This document shows positions 19,017-27,300 of a stretch of DNA of 64,000 nt, in pieces. This DNA comes from Caprella mutica (Eukaryota > Arthropoda > Malacostraca > Amphipoda > Caprellidae). How positions within the stretch are numbered: the stretch's first letter is position 1; each line of letters begins with the position of its first letter. A program made the translations under genes and the position numbers. The DNA lies in contig CANNZV010000267.1 of assembly GCA_947561585.1 (NCBI GenBank), positions 248,001 to 312,000 of the forward strand, given 5' to 3'. Under the pieces are notes generated by a model that did not search any database, was not told the origin of the DNA, and saw nothing but the letters and a program-made list of their open reading frames with translations.

Positions 19017-19676
19017 TTACTTGTTTCTATTACCAAATAAAAGGCTGCCAATTCGTACCATTGTACTACCTTCTTCGATTGCCAATTGATAATCGCCTGA
19101 CATCCCCATTGATATTTCTTTAAAGGACTCTTCTTGAGCAAATTTAGCCGCTTTTAGGCTGTCAAAAATAGCCTTCAATTTTCGAAATTCCTGCCGCACT
19201 TGTACCTCATCATCAGTAAAGGTCGCCATACCCATGACACCACAAATACGAATGTTCTTCAAGTGCACAAATACAGCACTATTCAGCAATGCTAAGCCAG
19301 CTTCTGTGCTACTTAGACCAGATTTACTAGCTTCTTCAGCAATATGAAATTGCAAAAGAACATCAATCGTACGTTCATTTCGACTTGCCTGTTTATCAAT
19401 TTCTTCTAACAAACGCAGGCTATCTACCGAATGAATAAGCGACACAAATGGCGCAATATACTTGACTTTATTGCGCTGTAAATGCCCAATTGCATGCCAC
19501 TGAATATCCTTAGGCAAAGCAGCGTACTTTTCTTCCAATTCTGGCACTCTATTTTCTCCAAAAATACGTTGACCCGCCTCATACATCTCCTGAATTTGAG
19601 CAATAGGCTTCGTTTTACTGACTGCAACTAGTGTAGTTTTACTAGTCTTTAATTCAAATATTATTTTTTTTAACAT
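19017..19676 (-). CDS. yggS: YggS family pyridoxal phosphate homeostasis protein (PLPBP)
   Basis: The 219 residues form the single TIM-barrel-like domain of the YggS/PROSC family. This protein binds PLP but has no known catalytic activity and helps balance vitamin B6 and amino acid pools in the cytoplasm. VAVSKTKP carries the PLP-binding lysine (K21), FGENRVPE and WHAIGHLQRNK match the conserved blocks, and SMGMSGDYQLAIEEGSTMVRIG is the phosphate-binding C-terminal block. It is slightly shorter than the usual 225-235 residues, through a compact N-terminus. It is monocistronic and ends in a long hairpin terminator. Identity is firm; precise physiological role is known only for relatives. Confidence 0.93.
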   Translation of the reverse strand: MLKKIIFELKTSKTTLVAVSKTKPIAQIQEMYEAGQRIFGENRVPELEEKYAALPKDIQWHAIGHLQRNKVKYIAPFVSLIHSVDSLRLLEEIDKQASRNERTIDVLLQFHIAEEASKSGLSSTEAGLALLNSAVFVHLKNIRICGVMGMATFTDDEVQVRQEFRKLKAIFDSLKAAKFAQEESFKEISMGMSGDYQLAIEEGSTMVRIGSLLFGNRNK

Positions 19677-19819
19677 AAAATATACGTTTTGTGGACGATT
19701 TGTAGCCGCGAAGTTAGCTTTTCTCCAAATTTGCTTTATCTTTCGCTTGCTAAAGATTTATTTTTTTTAATATTAGTGACATCGCAATAGTCATTCTTGG
19801 TTTAATTGGAAGGGCGTGA

Positions 19820-19902
19820 AGTGGTGTTACCAGTTCTTTTCACTTAAAGAACTGGACGTTAATTAAACACCCTTTTTTAGCGAAATGACTGGTAACACCA
19901 CT
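19820..19902. repeat. 15-bp perfect inverted repeat upstream of the AAA+ gene
   Basis: agtggtgttaccagt (19820-19834) and actggtaacaccact (19888-19902) are exact inverse copies 53 bp apart. A nested agttctttt ... aaagaact hairpin lies inside. It could be a small mobile remnant or a structured leader element. Confidence 0.65.
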
Positions 19903-19936
19903 TTGTTACTGAGTAAATGTCGCCGCCGTAATAAAC

Positions 19937-19988
19937 AATAGTCAATATACAATAGTCAATAGTCAATATACAATCGACAATATACAAT
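19937..19988 (+). repeat. Degenerate CAATA-type minisatellite directly before a start codon
   Basis: The 52 bp before the AAA+ gene repeat forms of caatagt and caatataca several times and end 7 bp before its ATG. A similar CAATA/TATTG-rich tract precedes the etfA start (59668-59759, minus strand). Confidence 0.6.
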
Positions 19989-19995
19989 TAAGAAA

Positions 19996-22641
19996 ATGGC
20001 AGTTCCAGAAAAAATAAACCCATCCGACCGATATAAGTTCAAAGAATTGAGAGTCTATTCTTCCACAGAATGGCTAGCAGACAATAAGAAAAAATACCGT
20101 CAAGTGTTTGATAGACACGAGACAGGGCACGTTTATGCAGAGTTGTCATTTCACAATAAACTCTACGACCAAGTCGATTGGGAAGTCAATATAGAATTGA
20201 AATGTTATGCAGTGCGGCGATCAAAAAAAGAATTATGTCACCTGCAATTCAAAAAATCCATCAAGCAATATGAGCCCATTGGCTACATCCGAGAAGGTTG
20301 GGGCAATAAAGCGGCAGGCGCATTCTGGAAGAAAGGCACTTATTTTTGGGAAGCCTATATGGATGGAGAGTTAGTCGGCACAAAATATTTCTATATAGAG
20401 GATGCTGGCAAGGATTTTCGGAAAAAAGATAACCCATTTTTGTCCGTCGAAAGCCTGCGTCTATATGAAGGACCATTTGATGATTTGACAGAGACAGAGC
20501 GTATTTATGGAAAGCAATTTAAGCAAGACGATACCCGCTATATTTATGCTGAAATTACGCTGCGGAATAAATATCCTGGCAAGTCGTGGCAATGTGAATT
20601 GTTTGCCAAATTCTACAACGATGCCAAAGAATTGAAAGGGCAGGTCGTACGCCTACAAAAGATAACTGAAAAAGACGATTTAATCACGATAACGGCAGGG
20701 TGGGGCACCAATGTCCGTGGCTCATGGCGGGTAGATAGATATACTTGCGAAGTTGTGTTTATGAATAAATTGCTGGCTATCATCCCTTTTGAAGTTGGTA
20801 AACAGTTTGAGGCAGGTATCAATTCGGTCTATATGCCGGATAAGAGTGCCCCCATGATTTTTATGCCACAAGAAGATTTACAAGCCACCTTTGAGGAAGT
20901 CATGGAGCGAATGGATGCCCTTGTAGGTCTAGACCATATCAAGGCGCAGGTGCGTGATCATTCACAGTATATTAAATTTTTGCAACTGCGCAAAGAACGT
21001 GGATTTAAAGAGGAAGAAGAGGTCAATATTCACTCTGTATTTATCGGAAATCCAGGTACAGGCAAGACGACGGTGGCGCGTCAAATTGGCCGTTTGTACC
21101 AAAAAATGGGCTTACTCAGCAAAGGGCATGTGCATGAAGTAGATAGAGTTGATTTAATCGGTGAATATATCGGTCAAACTGCCCCGAAAGTAAAAGCAGC
21201 CATCGAAAAATCACGCGGAGGCGTCTTGTTTATTGACGAAGCCTATTCGCTTATTCGTTCGCCAGAAGATACCAAGGATTTTGGGCGCGAAGTCATCGAA
21301 ATATTGGTCAAAGAAATGAGTAGTAGTCGCCACGATTTTGCCGTCGTAGTCGCTGGTTATCCAAAAGAAATGAAGCAATTCATGGACAGTAATCCGGGCT
21401 TGAAATCTCGGTTTAAGCAAATCTATGAATTTGAAGATTATTTGCCACAACAACTCATCTTAATAGGCGAATATGCTGCCGAAGAAAAGGGCGTAAAACT
21501 CACCGACGAAGCGCGTGCTAAGCTTTACGAAATTATCGTAGATGCTTTCCGAAATCGTGACCGTTCCTTTGGCAATGCGCGTTTTGTGCATGATATTATC
21601 GAAAAAGCGAAAGTCAAAATGGGCTTGCGAGTTATGGAATTAGAAAATCCAAGAGAACTCCCGCCGTCTATTTTAGAGACGATAGAACTGAAGGATGTTG
21701 AGAAAATCAACTTCAAATACAACCGCGAAGCACCAGAAATTCCGGTGGACGAAAAACTGCTCGAAGAAGCACTCCGCGAGCTTAATCGCATGATTGGAAT
21801 GGTGAAAGTGAAGGAGCAAATTATGGAGTTAGTCAGCCTCGTACGATTCTATCGCGAGAGCGGAAAAGATGTATTGAATAACTTCTTTTTGCACACGGCG
21901 TTCATCGGAAATCCGGGTACTGGAAAGACAACAGTGGCGCGTATTCTGACCAAAATATATCGCGCCCTTGGCATGCTAGAACGCGGGCATATGGTAGAAA
22001 CCGACCGGCAGGGTTTAGTTGCGGGCTTTGTGGGACAAACAGCTATTAAAACTACTGAAAAAATAGACGAATCAAAAGGAGGAGTGCTTTTCATAGATGA
22101 AGCTTACGCGCTCTCTGAAAGACGTGGCAATAATGACTTTGGTGGCGAAGTTATCCAAACCCTATTGAAGCGAATGGAAGACCATCGAGGCGAATTTTTT
22201 GTCTTCGTAGCTGGCTATCCAGACAATATGGAAGCCTTCTTGAAAGCTAATCCAGGCTTGAATTCTCGCTTTGATAAGCTATTGAGTTTTGAAGATTATT
22301 CGCCCGAAGAATTGCTCGATATTGCCATCTTAATGTTCCACGAAAAAGGCATCAAATTAATGGACGATGCCAAGAAATATTTGCAGAACTATTTGACTTT
22401 TTTGCACGAATATCGCGACAAATACTTTGGCAATGCGCGTGCTGTACGCCAAGTAGTAGATGAAGCCGAAAAACATCAAAATCTTCGTCTTGCTGCTCTG
22501 CCAATGGAAGAGCGCGTGAAAGATGGCATCAATATTTTGACGCTACAAGATGTACAACATTTCCGTATGGATAATGATGATTTTATATTCAATAAGAAGA
22601 CCATTGGCTTTCGTAAAGGACAGCGAAAGGGGAGTAATTAG
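19996..22641 (+). CDS. Double AAA+ ATPase, CbbX/CfxQ/SpoVK-like, with duplicated N-terminal beta domain
   Basis: The 881 residues show two copies of a beta-rich domain (about 9-137 and 146-275; shared features are YAELSFHNK / YAEITLRNK and GWG.N..G.W) followed by two AAA+ modules. Module 1 has Walker A GNPGTGKT at 351-358 and Walker B LFIDE at 411-415. Module 2 has Walker A GNPGTGKT at 638-645 and Walker B LFIDE at about 698-702. Both have the SRF/NARF arginine motifs of the CbbX/SpoVK group, so both could hydrolyse ATP. CbbX itself remodels Rubisco; here the substrate is unknown, and the N-terminal domains are the likely recognition part. There is no signal peptide, so it is cytoplasmic. It is flanked by its own terminator and is probably monocistronic. 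Family call is firm, role unknown. Confidence 0.88.
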   Translation: MAVPEKINPSDRYKFKELRVYSSTEWLADNKKKYRQVFDRHETGHVYAELSFHNKLYDQVDWEVNIELKCYAVRRSKKELCHLQFKKSIKQYEPIGYIREGWGNKAAGAFWKKGTYFWEAYMDGELVGTKYFYIEDAGKDFRKKDNPFLSVESLRLYEGPFDDLTETERIYGKQFKQDDTRYIYAEITLRNKYPGKSWQCELFAKFYNDAKELKGQVVRLQKITEKDDLITITAGWGTNVRGSWRVDRYTCEVVFMNKLLAIIPFEVGKQFEAGINSVYMPDKSAPMIFMPQEDLQATFEEVMERMDALVGLDHIKAQVRDHSQYIKFLQLRKERGFKEEEEVNIHSVFIGNPGTGKTTVARQIGRLYQKMGLLSKGHVHEVDRVDLIGEYIGQTAPKVKAAIEKSRGGVLFIDEAYSLIRSPEDTKDFGREVIEILVKEMSSSRHDFAVVVAGYPKEMKQFMDSNPGLKSRFKQIYEFEDYLPQQLILIGEYAAEEKGVKLTDEARAKLYEIIVDAFRNRDRSFGNARFVHDIIEKAKVKMGLRVMELENPRELPPSILETIELKDVEKINFKYNREAPEIPVDEKLLEEALRELNRMIGMVKVKEQIMELVSLVRFYRESGKDVLNNFFLHTAFIGNPGTGKTTVARILTKIYRALGMLERGHMVETDRQGLVAGFVGQTAIKTTEKIDESKGGVLFIDEAYALSERRGNNDFGGEVIQTLLKRMEDHRGEFFVFVAGYPDNMEAFLKANPGLNSRFDKLLSFEDYSPEELLDIAILMFHEKGIKLMDDAKKYLQNYLTFLHEYRDKYFGNARAVRQVVDEAEKHQNLRLAALPMEERVKDGINILTLQDVQHFRMDNDDFIFNKKTIGFRKGQRKGSN

Positions 22642-22667
22642 TACAAATTAGTGCTTATAATACACGG

Positions 22668-22709
22668 AAAATGTTCAGTAGTCTTGTTAAGGTTGCTGAA
22701 CATTTTTTG
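22668..22709 (+). terminator. Terminator after the AAA+ gene
   Basis: aaaatgttcag (22668-22678) pairs with ctgaacatttt (22696-22706), followed by T residues. Confidence 0.85.
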
Positions 22710-22921
22710 TTTAATAGCTAACTATATAGGATTAGACATGGATTGGACAGAGACGAAACGGATTTAAGTAGGTCGAGTACGAATTTAGTTGTGTTACATG
22801 CTATATTTGCTTAAATTTACTCGCAAGTTGGCTTTGTGAAATGAGAATGCTTATTGCCATTCAAAAAGAGCTTTACAAACACCAAAATACAGCAAGCAGT
22901 AGTAATTTTTCAACAAAATGA

Positions 22922-23194
22922 ATGATTATGGCAAAATGGATTGGCTTATTTCTCCTGATACATATTCTCTCTATTTTACTTTTAATTGCGCTATCCGCTG
23001 TGGATGTTTTTAATGACGGAATAGATTTCGTTCTCAAAATACATGCAATATTTGTCCTCTTATTAAGCTTTTATTTTTTTCTGAAAAAAGATCAGACAAA
23101 AGCATGGGCAAATATAATTGCCTATCTAATTACGCTGATTATTGGCTTGGTCGTATTCATCCTACTATTTCTACAAGGCGGCTATATGAACTGA
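22922..23194 (+). CDS. Small three-helix membrane protein, unknown function
   Basis: The 90 residues contain three hydrophobic segments (about 5-27, 38-54 and 62-84) separated by short loops, the middle one ending in FFLKKDQTK. No known family motif is visible. The ATG at 22922 is used, but ATG 22918 (other frame) and ATG 22928 (MAKW) lie close by. It precedes the PaiB-like gene by 71 bp on the same strand and may be cotranscribed. Being small and hydrophobic with normal codon use, it is probably a real inner membrane protein, but nothing more can be said. Confidence 0.6.
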   Translation: MIMAKWIGLFLLIHILSILLLIALSAVDVFNDGIDFVLKIHAIFVLLLSFYFFLKKDQTKAWANIIAYLITLIIGLVVFILLFLQGGYMN

Positions 23195-23233
23195 AAACTT
23201 TCCAATATTTCATAATGTTTTGAAGATACCGCA

Positions 23234-23259
23234 CAATTCTTCATTCCTAATTTTTAATT
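23234..23259 (+). repeat. 26-bp leader repeat before the paiB-like gene
   Basis: A 26-bp sequence beginning CAATTCTTCATTCC and ending TTTTTAATT stops six bases before the ATG. A copy with one mismatch lies in the same position and orientation relative to etfB (60515-60540, minus strand). Confidence 0.6.
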
Positions 23260-23265
23260 AATCAC

Positions 23266-23880
23266 ATGCACCAACCGCCACAATTTCAACTCACCGATGT
23301 CAAAACCATCCACGAATTTATTGAAAATAACGGCTTTGCTATTCTCGTATCACAGCAAAGTGGACAGCTATTAGCGACACATATACCGTTGATAATGAGC
23401 GAATTAGCTGACGGGCGACAAGTCTTGCAAGGACATATCGGTAAAGCTAATCCACAATGGAAACAATGGACTTCGGGCGAAGAAGTCCTCGCCATTTTTA
23501 GCGGACCACATGCCTATGTTTCTTCCTCTTGGTACGACCATTTGAATGTACCAACTTGGAATTATATAGCGGCTCATATTTACGGAAAATTACGTATCAT
23601 AGAAGGGGAAGAGTTGGTCCAATCCATGCAAGTATTGGTCGATAAATACGAAAAAGGACGTGAAAATCGCTTTCATACCAGCGATTTATCGCCCCAACGT
23701 ATGAAGCGAGAATTGCGTGGCATAGTAGGTTTTGAAATTGAAATAACACGGGTGGAAGCAGCTCAAAAACTAAGTCAAAATAGAAATGAAAAGGACTATC
23801 AGAATATTATTGCGGAGTTAGAAAAAGAAGAAGACACGGCCGCGAAAGAAGTAGCAAAAGAGATGAAAAAACGAACTTAG
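23266..23880 (+). CDS. PaiB family FMN-binding protein (negative transcriptional regulator family)
   Basis: The 204 residues match the PaiB/FMN-binding split-barrel family. Diagnostic blocks are ATHIPLI, LQGHIGKANPQWK, VLAIFSGPHAYVSSSWY, and VPTWNYIAAHIYGK, with GFEIEITRVEAAQKLSQNR near the C-terminus. In Bacillus PaiB represses protease and sporulation genes; in many bacteria the family is better described as an FMN or haem-binding oxidoreductase-like barrel whose role is unclear. The C-terminal 30 residues are charged (Glu/Lys rich) and may form a short helix. The start is supported by spacing to a conserved 26-bp leader repeat. It is cytoplasmic. Family assignment is firm, biological role uncertain. 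Confidence 0.88.
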   Translation: MHQPPQFQLTDVKTIHEFIENNGFAILVSQQSGQLLATHIPLIMSELADGRQVLQGHIGKANPQWKQWTSGEEVLAIFSGPHAYVSSSWYDHLNVPTWNYIAAHIYGKLRIIEGEELVQSMQVLVDKYEKGRENRFHTSDLSPQRMKRELRGIVGFEIEITRVEAAQKLSQNRNEKDYQNIIAELEKEEDTAAKEVAKEMKKRT

Positions 23881-24393
23881 TTTTTGAATTTTCAGATATG
23901 TTATTTTTGCAAAAATGATATATCTAAACACTTTCGCAAGTAAATCGTACTTCGCAAATCGAAAATGCCTCCAATCGCTATCCCAATATTCAGGTATTTA
24001 TAAGTGTTTAAAATAAAAAGTAACAATCTCGCACTGTTTTTGCAGCGAAATGACTAGAAATCGGGTCTAGTTCATAACTGCCTCCCACCTCGATTTTTTA
24101 TAAAGGAATAAACACAGCAATTTAATTTTTTAAACCTCCCTTTTTGGCTGCTTTTTTGCAGTTATTTATTTTTTATTACCTAGCTATTCTTCTGCTTGAA
24201 TTAAGTAATCGAAATTAAATAAACTTACATTTTAACTTACTTTTTTTCCTGCTAAAAAACATAAAAAATAGTTCCGTAGTTACAAGGGGCTATACAAGGA
24301 TTTTTTGAATGCTTCAGAAGAAAAAATAGCGACGTTAAATCAATATTCAGTCTAGCATCTTCTCGTGAAAATTAATCAAAAGACACTCGTACG
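23881..24393. other. Intergenic region before the second large T9SS cargo gene
   Basis: These 513 bp are AT-rich. The stretch gaatgcttcagaagaaaaaa (about 24308) resembles one at about 16508 near the small peptide gene. No gene, clear promoter or terminator was recognised. Confidence 0.5.
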
Positions 24394-27300
24394 ATGAGCA
24401 AATTATTATTATTCAAAATATTGAAAATCAGTTGGTTAGCCTGTTTTTTTACAACTTGTTTTTTTTCGGCTAATGCCCAATTCGAAGCAGCATCGGGTAC
24501 TTACGAACCCTACAATCCCGAAACACTTATCCGTAATGTTTTACTCGGCGAAGGAGTGGAGGTGTTGAATGTGCAATTTGACGGAAACGAAGCCGCCACT
24601 GGCTATTTCAATAAAGGAATGGATGTCATTGGAATAGACCAAGGTATAGTACTCACGACGGGTGTCGTGGAAACACAAGGTGCTAATATCGGCATTGTAG
24701 AACCCGGTTCGACAGAAGCTTCTGCTAATAACAATAGTGTCGCAAGCGACCCAGACATCATGCAATTAGCGGAAGGAACGGATGTTTTTAACCTCACCAA
24801 ATTTACGATTACTTTTGTGCCTTCTTCCGACCAATTGAGCTTCAATTACGTCTTTGCTTCCGAAGAATATCCTGAATTTGCTTGTACTGCTTACAACGAT
24901 ATTTTCGGCTTCTTCATCAGTGGGCCGGGCTTTTCGGGCGGCTTCGAAAATGGCGGCGAAAACATTGCGCTTATTCCTGGTACCAACTTACCAGTAACAA
25001 TCAATAATATTCACCCCATCAATCCTGCCAATGGTTGTGCTGCCGAATTTGAAGAATTCTTCAATGACAACGACGGTACGGCAAATTTTCCCGTTTATGA
25101 TGGCTATCTGAATACTTTTACGGCACAAGCAACGGTCGTACCTTGCGAAACTTATACCATCAAATTGGTCATTGCTGACCTTGGCGATTCGCAACGGGAT
25201 AGCGGGGTGTTTTTTGAAGCTAAATCCTTCAATTCCAAAGGCTTATCAGTTAATGCTCAAACCAATTCTATTGATGGAACAGTCGTGGAAGGGTGTACTG
25301 AGGGCGCCTTTGTCATTAGTGTGGACGAGCCTGCAACACAAGATATTCAGCTTGATTATACTTTCATTGGAACAGCGCAAATTATAAATGACTATACTTT
25401 CTCCCTGATGCCAGTGCTGCTTCCAGCAGGGGCAACTTCGGTAGAAATTCCGATTATTCCTTTGGAAGATGGCATTGTAGAGGATATCGAAAGTATCGGA
25501 TTAGATATTCAAATTAATGACTGTACGCGCGATACTTTTTGGCTGTATATCCGCGATACAGATTTGATAAGTCCTAATTTAGGCAATGATACCACCATAT
25601 GCCTTGGCGAATCGCTGCAATTAGATGGCGACATTAATTATCCTAACCCACCAAACACCGTTTTTACCTCCACTTTGGCTCCACAAATTGTGCCTTCTCC
25701 TTCTGGAAATAATCCACCAATACCCATATATATGCCAGTGGACGTGGATGGTATTTTTCCGCCAGATTTGCGTCCGGGTTTAATTCAGTCGGTTTGTATG
25801 AATATTCAGCACAGTGTAGATGAGGATTTGGATGTGTATTTATTTTCGCCCGGCGGGCAATTTATTCCACTCACCACCGACAATGGCGAGACCGGAAACA
25901 ACTATGAAAATACTTGCTTCACTCCAACTGCCGCAGACGATATTACGGGCGGTTTTCCGAATGCACCTGCAAGTATGGCTCCATTTACAGGCAACTTTCA
26001 GCCGGAAGGCAATTGGACGGATTTATATTTTGGCGACAGCCCCACCAACGGCACTTGGCAACTATTAGCCCTCGATGATGAAACGGCTTTTAGTGGTATT
26101 TTACAAGATTTTACCATCACTTTTAATGCACCTGCAAGCATTATTTATGAATGGTTGCCAACTACAGATTTGACTTGTGCGGATTGCCCAAACCCAATCG
26201 CAACTCCTTCTGTCACAACGACTTATACGCTCACTATTACCGATGCATATGGCTGTTCAGTAAGTGATGAAATAACGATAAATGTCATTGACACCTACGA
26301 TGCGCCTGTCGTCTCGTGTACCAATATCACTACCGATGAAATCACCTTTACTTGGAATGAAGTAGACTTTGCCAATGCCTACGAAGTTAGCATAGATGGG
26401 ATGAACTGGATAACGCCCAATGATACAGACACTTCTCATATTGCCACAGGTTTGAGTTTGGGCGAAAGCGTGACTTTACAAGTGCGTGTACTTGGCGAAT
26501 GTAATGCGAACGTTGGCGAAACGACTTGCCAAACGCTTGATTGTACAACTTTAAACATTAATATTACTTTGCAAAATGTAAGTTGTAATGGCGGAAATGA
26601 CGGCGAAATTCATCTTACAGTAGATGGCGGAACAGCTCCTTATACTTTCGCCTTGGGCGCAGAAACGAATATGACAGGCGATTTCATGAACTTAATGGCA
26701 ACTACACATAATGTACTCATCGTGGACGGATTGGGCTGTGAGACAAGTGTGCCACTTCCTATTACAGAACCAGTTGCACTGATGAGTAATCCAGTTTTAA
26801 TCAACGACATTGACTGCCAAACGCCTGTAGGCAGTGCTACCGTCACGGTTTCGGGGGGCGCTTATCCTTATTTTTATAATTGGAGCAATGCACAAAGCGA
26901 TAGTATTTTTACGACCATGACGGGCGGCGAATTTCAAGTGACGATTTCTGATGTTAATAATTGTCAAATATTCGATACCATAATCATTAATGAAGAACCG
27001 ACCCAGGTTTTCGATGCGCCAATGGTGACTTGTACCAATATCACTATGAGTACAATTACATTTATTTGGAATGACCAGCCCAACAATATGGGCTACGAAG
27101 TCAGCTTAGACGGCATGACTTGGACGGCACCAAATGACAGTAATATATCGCATATTATTTCTGGCTTAAGTTTGGGCGAAAGTGTGACGCTATTTGTACG
27201 CGCTTTAGGCGATTGTGCAGACATAGGCGAAGCTACTTGCGAAACCCTCAATTGCACACCACTAAGCATTGATGAAATGCTACAAAACGTAAGTTGTAAT

